A DNA stretch of 64,000 bases, taken from assembly GCA_964594365.1 (NCBI GenBank), contig CAZQMB010000006.1, positions 17,696 to 81,695 of the forward strand. The letters run 5' to 3'. Both the position numbers and the translations under genes were made by a program. Positions 9,782 to 17,820 of the stretch are shown here, piece after piece; positions within the stretch are counted from its first letter, which is position 1, and every line of letters begins with the position of its first letter. The notes beneath the pieces are model-generated. The model ran no database searches, had not been told where the DNA came from, and was given only the letters and a program-made list of their open reading frames with translations. Source of the DNA: CAIUSP01 sp964594365. Lineage in GTDB: Bacteria; Actinomycetota; Thermoleophilia; Solirubrobacterales; 70-9.

Positions 9782-11461
9782 TCAACCCACCATGTCCCTG
9801 GCCGCGGCCCCCGCCGGGATCATCGGATAACAATTCTCGGTGGGGTCCACACGCACGTCCAACAACGCCGGGCCCTCCTCCGCCAGGGTGTCGGCTATCG
9901 CCTGATCCAGATCGGCCTTGTCGTCGACTCTGGCAGCAGCACAGCCGAAAGCGTCGGCGAGCTTGACCCAGTCGGGGCTGTCCCCCATCTCGATCGCCAC
10001 GTGCTTCGAATCCCAGAACAGCTCCTGCCACTGACGCACCATTCCGTAATGACCGTTGTTCATCAGCAGCACCTTGACTGGCACTTGGTTGGAGACGGCG
10101 GTCGCCAATTCCTGGACGGTCATGATCAGGCTTCCGTCCCCGGTTACGCAGACGACGGTCTCATCGGGGCATGCGATCTTCGCACCGATCGCGAAGGGGA
10201 GTCCCACACCCATCGTTCCGAGTCCTCCGGAGTTGATCCACCGCCGCGGCTGAGGGAAGTCGTAGTACTGGGCGACCCACATCTGGTGTTGGCCGACGTC
10301 CGAGGTCACGATCGCCTCTCCGTTGGTGGCCCGATTCAGTGACTCGATCATCGCCTGTGGCTTGATGGTCGAGTCCTTGGAGTCCTTGTAGGTGAGCGGA
10401 TACTCCTTGCGCCACTCGCTGATCCTTCCCCACCACTCGGCGAGACGAGTCCCATCAGGCTGGAGTGCCCGATACTCGCTGGTCAGGGCGGTCAGGACCG
10501 CCTTCGCATCGCCGACGATCGGGATGTGAGCGGCAACGTTCTTGGAGATCTCGGCAGGATCGATGTCGATGTGGATGAATTTCGCGTTGGGAGCGAATTC
10601 AGACAGCTTTCCGGTTATCCGATCGTCGAAACGGGCGCCGACGGCAACGATCAGGTCGGCCTCGTCCATCGCGTAGTTGGCGGCCCGGGTTCCGTGCATG
10701 CCGAGCATGCCGAGCCACTGCTCGTTTGGGGCGGGGAACGATCCGAGCCCCATCAGGGTGCAGGTGACCGGGAGGTCATCGACCAGACAGAGCTCGCGGA
10801 GCTCCTCCGAAGCCTCGGCGTTGATCACACCGCCTCCGGCGTAGATCACCGGACGTGTCGCGCTCGCCATCGCCTTTGCAGCGATCTTGATCTGGTTGAT
10901 GTTGCCCTCGACGGAGGGCTTGTAGCCCGCGAGCTCGACGGGCTTGGTGTTCGGCTCGTAGTCGATCTCGGCGCGCCCGAGATCCTGAGGTACGTCGATC
11001 AAGACGGGGCCGGGGCGCCCGGTGGACGCGATCTGGAATGCCTCATGGACGTATTCGGGTATCTGGGAGGCCTCGGTGACCATCAGCGAGTGCTTGACGA
11101 TCGGGTAGGTGATGCCCGTGATGTCGGCCTCCTGGAAGCCGTCGGTGCCGATCAGATCCGTGCGGACCTGACCGGTGATGAAGACGGTCGGGACGGAGTC
11201 CATCTGGGCGTCCGCGATCGGAGTGACCAGATTGGTTGCGCCCGGACCCGAGGTAGCGAACGTGACTCCCACCCTTCCAGACGCTTTGGCGTAGCCCTCG
11301 GCCATGTGCCCTGCCCCCTGCTCATGTCGGGCATGGATATGCGTGAAGTCTGCGCCATGGACAGCGTCGTAGACCGGCAGGTTGGCTCCACCGGGAATCC
11401 CGAATATGTACTCGACGCCCTCGACCTTGAGGGCCTCCATCATCGCGTCCGCAGCTCTCAT
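9782..11461 (-). CDS. ilvB: Acetolactate synthase, catalytic (large) subunit
   Basis: IlvB condenses two pyruvates, or pyruvate with 2-oxobutyrate, to acetolactate or acetohydroxybutyrate using thiamine diphosphate, Mg and FAD. The 559-residue protein has the cofactor-activating glutamate at E47 in HARHEQGAGHMAEG, the FAD-domain block GSFPAPNEQWLGMLGMHGT, and the TPP/Mg motif GDGSLIMTVQELATAVSNQ near residue 437 ending at NNGHYGMVRQWQ. It starts with ATG, 104 bases downstream of sqdB on the same strand, and its leader holds palindromes described separately. Confidence 0.96.
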   Translation of the reverse strand: MRAADAMMEALKVEGVEYIFGIPGGANLPVYDAVHGADFTHIHARHEQGAGHMAEGYAKASGRVGVTFATSGPGATNLVTPIADAQMDSVPTVFITGQVRTDLIGTDGFQEADITGITYPIVKHSLMVTEASQIPEYVHEAFQIASTGRPGPVLIDVPQDLGRAEIDYEPNTKPVELAGYKPSVEGNINQIKIAAKAMASATRPVIYAGGGVINAEASEELRELCLVDDLPVTCTLMGLGSFPAPNEQWLGMLGMHGTRAANYAMDEADLIVAVGARFDDRITGKLSEFAPNAKFIHIDIDPAEISKNVAAHIPIVGDAKAVLTALTSEYRALQPDGTRLAEWWGRISEWRKEYPLTYKDSKDSTIKPQAMIESLNRATNGEAIVTSDVGQHQMWVAQYYDFPQPRRWINSGGLGTMGVGLPFAIGAKIACPDETVVCVTGDGSLIMTVQELATAVSNQVPVKVLLMNNGHYGMVRQWQELFWDSKHVAIEMGDSPDWVKLADAFGCAAARVDDKADLDQAIADTLAEEGPALLDVRVDPTENCYPMIPAGAAARDMVG

Positions 11462-11516
11462 TGACGAGATGGTAGCCGCCCGGGGCCCGCGGGCATTGGC
11501 AGCAGGGGATTTCGCA

Positions 11517-11527
11517 GGGAAATTCCC
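11517..11527. promoter_or_regulatory. Palindromic element in ilvB leader
   Basis: GGGAA-A-TTCCC lies 55 bases before the ilvB start, between two copies of the self-complementary 8-mer CCCGCGGG (at about 11486-11493 and 11524-11531). The elements could form alternative hairpins in the ilvB leader RNA or a DNA operator. Only the symmetry is observed; there is no poly-U tract. Confidence 0.3.
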
Positions 11528-11565
11528 GCGGGCGCGCCAACCACCGCGAATACCGACGCGACTCC

Positions 11566-12741
11566 TTACTTCGCCGGCTGAGGCTCAGGCAGAGGCTTCC
11601 ACAAGGTCTTGGGATCGATGGCTTCATCGATCACACGCTCCTTGTTTGCCTCGATTGCGTCGAGCACGGACTCGACCAGTTCCTCGCCAAGCGGATGCGG
11701 CTCGAGACCCAGGTCGAGCAGCTTGGTGTGCTTGGCGTTGTAGTAGTGCTCCTCGAGTTCGACCCTGGGATTCTCGAGATGATCGATCGAGACCTCGTAC
11801 CCCTTGTGCTCCCCAGCTTTCTTGACCAGTTCCGCGAGGTCCAAGATCGAGAACTGCTCGGTGAACTGGTTGAAGACCCTGAACTCTCCGGGATCCGCGG
11901 GATTCTCTGCCGCCAACTCGACGCAAGCCAGAGTGTCACGGATATTGAGGAAGCCGCGGACCTGAGTGCCGGCTCCGTAGACGGTGAGGGGCTTGCCGAT
12001 GACGGCCTGGACGCAGAAACGGTTCAGGACGGTGCCGAAGTACTGGTCGTAGTCGAAGCGGGTGATCAAGCGCTCGTCGCGTGCGCTCTCCTCGGTTTCG
12101 ATGCCGTAGACGACACCCTGATTGAGGTCGGTGCTCCGCAGGCCCCAGATCCGGCAAGCGAAGTGGATGTTGTGCGAATCGTGGACCTTCGAGAGGTGGT
12201 AGAGAGAGCCCGGGAGCTTGGGGAAGGGAAGCGTGTCCTTCCTGCCGTTGTGCTCGATCTCGATGTAGCCCTCTTCGATGTCGATGTTCGGCTGTCCGTA
12301 CTCACCCATCGTTCCGAGCTTGACCAGATGGGCATCCGGCACGTGGTCGCGCATTGCGAAGAGGAGGTTGAGGGTTCCGATCACATTCGCGTACTGCGTC
12401 TCGACAGCGGTGTCGCGGCTGATCATCGAGTAAGGAGCAGAAGACTGCTGCCCGTAATGGATGATGACCTCGGGACGGGTCTCCATGACGACCTCCTCGA
12501 CGAAGTCGGCATCCTCCATTGCCCCGATGAAGCTCCTGATGCGCTTGCCGGTCAGTTCGTGCCAGGCCTCGAGTCGCTCATCGAGCGGGCGAATCGGTGT
12601 CAGCGAGTCCGAGCCACGCTCCTCGTGCCAACGACGGCGCGAGAAGTTGTCGAGGACCGAGACCTCATGGCCCTTCTCGGAGAATCTCATTGCTGTGGGC
12701 CAGCCGAGGTAGCCGTCTCCACCGAGGATTAAGACCTTCAT
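11566..12741 (-). CDS. sqdB: UDP-sulfoquinovose synthase (SQD1/SqdB-type)
   Basis: SqdB makes UDP-sulfoquinovose from UDP-glucose and sulfite, the head-group donor for sulfolipid SQDG or sulfoquinovosyl glycans. The 391-residue extended SDR has the NAD loop LILGGDGYLGWPTAMRFS at the N-terminus, IIHYGQQSSAPYSMI, KLGTMGEYGQPNIDIEEG, the catalytic YHLSK, LNQGVVYG, FDYDQYFGTVLNRF and RGFLNIRDTLACVELA. These blocks are diagnostic of SQD1 against other epimerases. Its length fits the family. It is divergent from a membrane GT2 gene with 106 bases between and lies 104 bases upstream of ilvB on the same strand. Confidence 0.93.
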   Translation of the reverse strand: MKVLILGGDGYLGWPTAMRFSEKGHEVSVLDNFSRRRWHEERGSDSLTPIRPLDERLEAWHELTGKRIRSFIGAMEDADFVEEVVMETRPEVIIHYGQQSSAPYSMISRDTAVETQYANVIGTLNLLFAMRDHVPDAHLVKLGTMGEYGQPNIDIEEGYIEIEHNGRKDTLPFPKLPGSLYHLSKVHDSHNIHFACRIWGLRSTDLNQGVVYGIETEESARDERLITRFDYDQYFGTVLNRFCVQAVIGKPLTVYGAGTQVRGFLNIRDTLACVELAAENPADPGEFRVFNQFTEQFSILDLAELVKKAGEHKGYEVSIDHLENPRVELEEHYYNAKHTKLLDLGLEPHPLGEELVESVLDAIEANKERVIDEAIDPKTLWKPLPEPQPAK

Positions 12742-12847
12742 CGTCGCGGCAGCGTAGCAGCGCGGGTGGTCGTCTGCCGGGCGGGTCGGTGCTCCTTGCG
12801 CGGAATCGCCCGGATTACCGCAGCGGAGCCGGGTATCTTGCTCCGGC

Positions 12848-13924
12848 TTGGAACTTCTCCCCCTGACAGCCTCACTCTTCCCTCCCGAGTTGACCGCCCT
12901 TCGTCTGGTCGGCCTCGTCGCAGCCGCGGCGCTTATCGCCTTCCCGATCCTGCGCCGCGGGGCGATCTCGAATGGAGCCGCGATCCTCTCGATCCTCGCG
13001 GGCCTGTTGCTCGCGATCGTCTCGGGTACTCAGTTGCTCGACTCGATCCTCGAGGCCTTTGCGTTCCGCAGCGGTAACGGCGGTCGCATCCTCGGTCTGG
13101 CGGTCTTCGCGATCGCGGTGCTCTTCCTGCTCGTCCTGCGCTCACTGAACGTCACCGGGAGACTCAACACCGAGGTGTCGGCGATGCTCGAGGGCATCGC
13201 CTGGGAGGAGTTCCGCTCGGCCGGACTCCCGAAGCTGTTCGAGGGGAAGGTCGCCGTCCTCATCCCGGCATACAACGAGGCCGACAACGTCGGCCATGTC
13301 ATCGGGCAGGTCCCAGAGACCGTCTGCGGCATGGAGACCGCGATACTCGTCGTAGACGACGGCTCGCGAGACGGAACAGCAGACGCTGCCGCAGAGGCTG
13401 GCGCAGTGGTCGCTCGCCACGTGATCAACCGTGGAGGCGGTGCGGCGCTCAGGACGGGCTACCGCCTGATGTCCGAATCCGGAGCGAGCATCGTGGTCAC
13501 CCTCGATGCCGATGGTCAGCACCTGCCGTCCCAGATGGAGAGGTTGGTTGCGCCGATCGTCTCGGGTGAGGTGGATCTCGCTCACGGCTCCCGAGTCCTG
13601 GGAGAGGCGGAGCCCAACGCGAAGGCCCGTGAGCTGGGGATCGTCTTCTTCAACAAGCTCGTCTCCTTCATCACCCGGACCGAGGTCTCGGATTGTTCCA
13701 ACGGCTATAGGGCCGTCAAGGTCGAGGTACTCCCGAAACTCGTCCTGCGCCAGGAGCAGTTCCACACCTCGGAGTTCATGATCGAGGCCATCAAGCGGGG
13801 TATTCCGGCGAAGGAAGTGCCGATCTCGGTGGTCAAACGGCTCAGCGGACACTCCAAGAAGCCCGCGGTGGTTCGCTACGGGATCGGCTTCACCAACGCG
13901 ATCGTCAGGACCTGGCTGCGCTAG
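12848..13924 (+). CDS. Membrane-anchored family 2 glycosyltransferase
   Basis: The 358-residue protein has about three N-terminal hydrophobic segments (residues 15-100) and then a GT-A catalytic domain: VAVLIPAYNEADNVGHVI near 138, ILVVDDGSRDGTAD near 167, and TLDADGQHLPSQM near 218, which is the DxD-type metal/nucleotide site. Later SDCSNGYRAV and a KRGIPAKEVPI segment resemble polyprenyl-phosphate glucosyl/mannosyl transferases (DPM1/GtrB-like). The TTG at 12848 has only a weak ribosome site. Being divergent from sqdB, it might use UDP-sulfoquinovose, but that is inference; a polyprenyl-phosphate hexose synthase is the plain alternative. Its stop overlaps that of the next gene. Confidence 0.8.
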   Translation: MELLPLTASLFPPELTALRLVGLVAAAALIAFPILRRGAISNGAAILSILAGLLLAIVSGTQLLDSILEAFAFRSGNGGRILGLAVFAIAVLFLLVLRSLNVTGRLNTEVSAMLEGIAWEEFRSAGLPKLFEGKVAVLIPAYNEADNVGHVIGQVPETVCGMETAILVVDDGSRDGTADAAAEAGAVVARHVINRGGGAALRTGYRLMSESGASIVVTLDADGQHLPSQMERLVAPIVSGEVDLAHGSRVLGEAEPNAKARELGIVFFNKLVSFITRTEVSDCSNGYRAVKVEVLPKLVLRQEQFHTSEFMIEAIKRGIPAKEVPISVVKRLSGHSKKPAVVRYGIGFTNAIVRTWLR

Positions 13925-14211
13925 CCGTTGGGGCCCGGGACCTGCGGGCGACGGATCTCCTCGGGATCGGGCAGGTACAAGTCCTCCCCGCATCTCGGAC
14001 AGACCTGTACGTAGAGCTTCAGGGTCTTGTGGCAACGTGGGCACTGTCTCTCTGGTTCGTCGCGGTCGGTTCGGGAGAAGATCGCCGCCAGCAGACCGAG
14101 GAACGGAAGGACCGCTCCGATCAGGAACCAGAGGATGAACGAGCTCCCCTTGATCTTCCCGACGATGCCCGTCGCGAGGCCGAAACAGGTGGCGATGATC
14201 AGGTACGACAT
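13921..14211 (-). CDS. Small membrane protein with C-terminal zinc ribbon
   Basis: The 96-residue protein has two hydrophobic helices (about residues 3-17 and 24-46) and then a cytoplasmic-type zinc ribbon with C57-P-R-C60 and C71-P-R-C74. The tail is Pro-rich. Such proteins are common in actinobacteria and have no assigned role. It converges on the glycosyltransferase gene; both stop codons lie in the palindrome CTAG at 13921-13924. I do not recognise a named family. Confidence 0.65.
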   Translation of the reverse strand: MSYLIIATCFGLATGIVGKIKGSSFILWFLIGAVLPFLGLLAAIFSRTDRDEPERQCPRCHKTLKLYVQVCPRCGEDLYLPDPEEIRRPQVPGPNG

Positions 14212-14229
14212 CGGAACTGATTATGAGGG

Positions 14230-14988
14230 GTGGCACTGCCCGACGAGGATGCTCTTGGCAGACTTCACGGCGTGAAAGCGGTGGCGATCGCATATGAGGA
14301 AGACGGCGGCCCAGGGGTCTTCAGCGACGCCGCCATCGCGACTGATGTAGAGCTGGAGGTCTGGAAGCGATGGGAGTCTGGCCCGCCTCCAAGCAGCCTC
14401 GACTCCTACGGCGCGATCGTCTGCCTCGGCGGATCGATGCATCCGACGGGACCTGACAGCGGAGAGCCGGGAGAACTCACCGACGACCGCGAACTGCTCG
14501 AGGGCGCCCTCGCCGCTGGTACCCCGATCCTGAGTGTGTGCCTCGGAGCCGAGCTCTGCACCCAAGCCGCAGGGGGTGGAATCCGGAAGCTCGAGACGCT
14601 CGAGGTCGGTTGGGCGGAGATCGAACTGACCGAAGCTGGCCGTGAGGACCCGCTGCTCGGGCCGATGGGGTCACCGTTCGAGGGGTTCGAGTGGCACAGC
14701 TACAGTTGCCTGCCCCCCGACGGTGCCATCGTCCTCGCCACCAACCCAGCGTCACCTCAAGCGTGGAGGATCGGGGATTCAGCCTGGGCGATCCAGTTCC
14801 ACGCCGAGGTCCTCCTCGAGGACATCCAGTCCTGGCTTCGATCCTGGGACAAGGATCCCGACGCCCTCGCCAGCGGTCTCGACCCGGATCGAATCGCGGT
14901 CGAGACCGAGCGGAAGATCTCGCGATGGAACGATCTCGGTCGGGGTCTGGCTGAGAGGTTCTTCGCCTTCGCCGCTACTCGGGCGTGA
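14230..14988 (+). CDS. Class I glutamine amidotransferase-like protein (GMP-synthase GATase fold)
   Basis: The protein has the GATase-1 pattern: CLGGSMHPTGPD, the nucleophile elbow SVCLGAELCTQAAGG and the His-Glu pair in AIQFHAEVL. The C-terminal 40 residues extend past the domain. Stand-alone GATase proteins of this kind usually release ammonia or hydrolyse a gamma-glutamyl bond; the partner or substrate is unknown. The start is uncertain: GTG 14230 gives 252 residues, while GTG 14272 (KAVAIAYEEDGGPG) fits the family N-terminus better; neither has a good ribosome site. Its 3-prime end overlaps the convergent SDR gene by 14 bases. It borders the amine-catabolism island, so a role there is possible. 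Confidence 0.75.
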   Translation: MALPDEDALGRLHGVKAVAIAYEEDGGPGVFSDAAIATDVELEVWKRWESGPPPSSLDSYGAIVCLGGSMHPTGPDSGEPGELTDDRELLEGALAAGTPILSVCLGAELCTQAAGGGIRKLETLEVGWAEIELTEAGREDPLLGPMGSPFEGFEWHSYSCLPPDGAIVLATNPASPQAWRIGDSAWAIQFHAEVLLEDIQSWLRSWDKDPDALASGLDPDRIAVETERKISRWNDLGRGLAERFFAFAATRA

Positions 14989-15721
14989 TGTAGGCGGCCG
15001 ACAGTCCACCATCCACGAGGAAGGTCGAAGCGGTCACGAAGGAGCTGTCATCGCTGGCCAGGAAGAGGACGCCCTGGGCTATCTCACGAGCTTCACCGAA
15101 CCGACCCATCGGTACGTGGACGAGACGCCTCTCGGCCTTCTCCGGATCTTTGGCGAACAGCTCCTGCAGCAATGGGGTGTTGACCGGCCCCGGGCAGAGG
15201 GCGTTCACCCTGACTCCCTTGCGGGCGAATTCGACCCCGAGCTCCCTGGAGAGAGCGAGGACACCACCCTTGGAGGCGGTGTAGGAGCCCTGTGAGACGG
15301 CTGCGCCCATCACAGCGACGAACGAGGCCGTGTTGATCACCGAGCCGCCGCCGCGCTGGAGCAAGTGAGGAATCCCGTGCTTGCAACAGAGGAAGACGCT
15401 CCGCAGGTTCACCATCTGAACCCGCTCCCACGCCTCGAGATCGGTGTCGATCACCGACTTGTCGTCGGTCGGGTTGATACCGGCGTTGTTGAACAGCACG
15501 TCCACCCCTCCGAGCTTTGCCGCGGCTTCCTCGTACATGGCTTGGACCTGTGCTTCATCGGATACATCTGCCTGCAGGGAGAGCTCTCCAGGTGCACCTG
15601 CCTCGAGGTCCACCCCGACGACGCGGGCCCCCTCCTGCTCGAACAGTGCAGCGGTCTCCGCACCTATCCCACTGGCGGCTCCAGTGATCACACACACCTT
15701 TCCCTCGAGCCTTCCGGACAT
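14975..15721 (-). CDS. Short-chain dehydrogenase/reductase
   Basis: The 248-residue classical SDR has the NAD(P) loop TGAASGIGAETA near residue 14, DVLFNNAGIN near 77, the catalytic serine in INTASFVAV, and YTASKGG with the YxxxK pair. An acidic residue follows the second strand (VVGVDLEAG), which suggests NAD(H) preference. It is the last gene of the reverse-strand amine operon; its ATG directly abuts the stop of the aldehyde dehydrogenase (TAGATG). It may oxidise the hydroxy or amino-alcohol intermediate of the pathway. The same family sits next to aldC in M. tuberculosis (Rv2857c, from memory). Confidence 0.85.
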   Translation of the reverse strand: MSGRLEGKVCVITGAASGIGAETAALFEQEGARVVGVDLEAGAPGELSLQADVSDEAQVQAMYEEAAAKLGGVDVLFNNAGINPTDDKSVIDTDLEAWERVQMVNLRSVFLCCKHGIPHLLQRGGGSVINTASFVAVMGAAVSQGSYTASKGGVLALSRELGVEFARKGVRVNALCPGPVNTPLLQELFAKDPEKAERRLVHVPMGRFGEAREIAQGVLFLASDDSSFVTASTFLVDGGLSAAYITPE

Positions 15722-17083
15722 CTAACCCTCCTCCGTCGAATAGAAAACGTTCTTGACTTCCGTGTAGTGATCGAGAGCGTCTGGACCGAGCTCCCTGCCG
15801 ACACCGGATTGCTTGAAACCACCGAACGGAGTCGAGACACGCACCGAGCTGTTCGAATTGATCGACAGTACGCCGGTGTCGATGCCTCGGGCGACGCGAA
15901 GTGCTTTGCCGCCGTTGTTGGTCCAGATCGACCCCGAGAGTCCATAGACGGTGTCGTTGGCCAGCCTCACAGCCTCCTCCTCATCATCGAACGGGATTAC
16001 ACAGACCACTGGACCGAAGATCTCCTCACGCGCCGCCGTTTCGTCGTTGCTCATCGGAGCCAGGACGGTCGGCGGAAACCAGAACCCTGGACCGTCAGGG
16101 CAATCCCCTTGGAAGGCGATCTTCGATTCATCCTCGATGAACCCCGCCACGCTCTCGCGATGGTCGCTGGAGATCAGCGGGCCCATCTGGGTGGCCCGAT
16201 CCAGCGGGTCTCCCACGACCATCCCGCGAACTGTCTTCTCGAGTTCGGAGAGGAAGTCGTCCATCACCGGAGCCTCCACGAGGATCCGCGACCGGGCACA
16301 GCAATCCTGTCCTGCATTGGCGAAGACCGCGAATGGAGCGGCCGCTGCCGCAGCACCCACATCGGCGTCGGCAAAGACGAGATTGGCTGACTTCCCGCCC
16401 AACTCCAGGGTCACCCGCTTGATGGTCGAGGCGGCAGCCGCTGCGATCCCGCGCCCGACCTCGGTGGAGCCGGTGAAGGCGACCTTGGCCACATCGGGAT
16501 GTTCGACCAGCCGCTGTCCGCAGACGCTTCCCGGCCCCGCCACCACATTGAAGACCCCCTCGGGCAGGCCGGCGTCTAGGAGGATCTCCTCCATCTCGAG
16601 GGCCGTCAAGGGCGTCAACTCGGCGGGCTTGAGGACGATCGTGTTCCCAGCTGCCAGGGCTGGGGCAACCTTCCAGGAAGCGATGACCAGCGGAAAGTTC
16701 CACGGCACGATCAGCCCGACCACTCCGAGGGGCTCGCGGAAGGTCATATCGACGCCGCCCGCAACCGGGATGGTCTTGCCGAGCAGCCGCTCAGGCGCGC
16801 CGGCGTAGTAGCGGAAACACTCGACCACCATCCCGATCTCCCCCTCCGCGTCGCTGATCGGCTTACCGGCGTTGCGAGCCTCGGTCTCGGCCAGATCGGC
16901 CGCTCTGGCGGAGAGCGCATCTGCCAGAGCGTGCATGATCCCCGCGCGCTCACCAGGGGCGACCGCTCGCCAGCCGGGGAACGCGGCTTTGGCCGCGGCC
17001 ACCGCGGTATCCACTTCCTCAGCACCGGCACGAGGTACTTGTGCCATCTCCTCTCCGGTTGCGGGCTCTATGACCGAGATCAT
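15722..17083 (-). CDS. NAD-dependent aldehyde dehydrogenase (gamma-glutamyl-aminoaldehyde type, PuuC/AldC-like)
   Basis: The 453-residue ALDH has all catalytic marks: N129 in VPWNF, K152 in LKPAE, the coenzyme motif FTGSTEVG near 203, general base E227 in LELGG and nucleophile C261 in GQDCC (two adjacent cysteines). The C-terminal PFGGFKQSGVGRE block resembles aminoaldehyde and betaine-aldehyde dehydrogenases. In the Puu pathway this step oxidises a gamma-glutamyl aminoaldehyde to the acid. It overlaps the upstream amidohydrolase gene by four bases (ATGA), which implies coupled translation. Confidence 0.9.
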   Translation of the reverse strand: MISVIEPATGEEMAQVPRAGAEEVDTAVAAAKAAFPGWRAVAPGERAGIMHALADALSARAADLAETEARNAGKPISDAEGEIGMVVECFRYYAGAPERLLGKTIPVAGGVDMTFREPLGVVGLIVPWNFPLVIASWKVAPALAAGNTIVLKPAELTPLTALEMEEILLDAGLPEGVFNVVAGPGSVCGQRLVEHPDVAKVAFTGSTEVGRGIAAAAASTIKRVTLELGGKSANLVFADADVGAAAAAAPFAVFANAGQDCCARSRILVEAPVMDDFLSELEKTVRGMVVGDPLDRATQMGPLISSDHRESVAGFIEDESKIAFQGDCPDGPGFWFPPTVLAPMSNDETAAREEIFGPVVCVIPFDDEEEAVRLANDTVYGLSGSIWTNNGGKALRVARGIDTGVLSINSNSSVRVSTPFGGFKQSGVGRELGPDALDHYTEVKNVFYSTEEG

Positions 17084-17820
17084 GGGGCAATCCTATCCGC
17101 GGCGAAGGCTCTTGCCTTCTCGACCAAGGCAGGTATGACCGAGTCGGCTGGGTCCTCCTCCGGGTGCCAGAGGACCCCGAGACACCAGCCTGCATCCGGA
17201 GAGACGGGCTCGATGGCCTCGATCACGCCGTCGTCTTTCGAGTGACCGGACACCCGGAGACCATCACCCAGGCGATCGACACCCTGGTGATGATGGGACT
17301 TGACCCCCAATGCGAGCTCCCCTGTGGCAGCGGCAGCGAGTGTGGCGGGTTCGATCTCGACCTGATGGTCCCCGTAGGTTCCCGGGTTCTCCATGTGGAC
17401 CTCGCTCCCGAGGCTGTCAGGGATGTGCTGGTCGAGCGTTCCGCCTTTGAGGACGTTCAGCATCTGCATACCCCTGCAGATTCCGAGCACGGGGATCCCT
17501 CGCTCGATCGCTCGATCGGCGATCGCGAGCTCGAAGGCGTCCCGCTCGGGCCATGTGGTGCCCGTCTTCTCCTCCTTCGTGGCTCCGTAACTCGCCGGAT
17601 CTACATCCGAGCCACCTGCGAGGAGGAGACCGTCCAACCGATCCAACAGTGGATCCGGCTCCGAAACGGCGTGTGTATCTGGCGGGAGCAGAAGAGCATG
17701 AGCGCCTGCGCCTTGGACAGCCAGCGAGTACGAGCGGGGGGCCATCGTGACCGTCTCCTCCCAGAATGCCCAGCGGACCCTCTCGACCGCTGCACAGATG
17801 CCGACCGCCGGCCGGCTCAC
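17080..17820 (-). CDS. Gamma-glutamyl-amine hydrolase (peptidase C26, PuuD-like)
   Basis: The 246-residue class I GATase-fold hydrolase has LLLAGGSDVDPASYG, the nucleophile C115 in LGICRGMQMLNV, SHHHQGVD, and the partner dyad H219-P-E221 in LWHPEED. These are typical of enzymes that cut gamma-glutamyl-GABA and related amides, releasing glutamate. It overlaps both the synthetase upstream and the aldehyde dehydrogenase downstream by four bases. The operon places it as the last or glutamate-recovering step. The real acyl amide is not known. Confidence 0.88.
   Translation of the reverse strand: MSRPAVGICAAVERVRWAFWEETVTMAPRSYSLAVQGAGAHALLLPPDTHAVSEPDPLLDRLDGLLLAGGSDVDPASYGATKEEKTGTTWPERDAFELAIADRAIERGIPVLGICRGMQMLNVLKGGTLDQHIPDSLGSEVHMENPGTYGDHQVEIEPATLAAAATGELALGVKSHHHQGVDRLGDGLRVSGHSKDDGVIEAIEPVSPDAGWCLGVLWHPEEDPADSVIPALVEKARAFAADRIAP

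Noticed and set aside
9225..10031. 268-codon version of ilvN
   Set aside because: The first 84 codons are an out-of-frame reading of the ilvB end; the ATG at 9779 gives the family N-terminus.
11695..12732. Forward frame of 345 codons rich in Val/Asp/Leu
   Set aside because: Antisense to sqdB; typical complementary-frame composition.
15365..16390. Forward frame of 341 codons opposite the SDR and aldehyde dehydrogenase
   Set aside because: Shadow of two clear reverse-strand genes.
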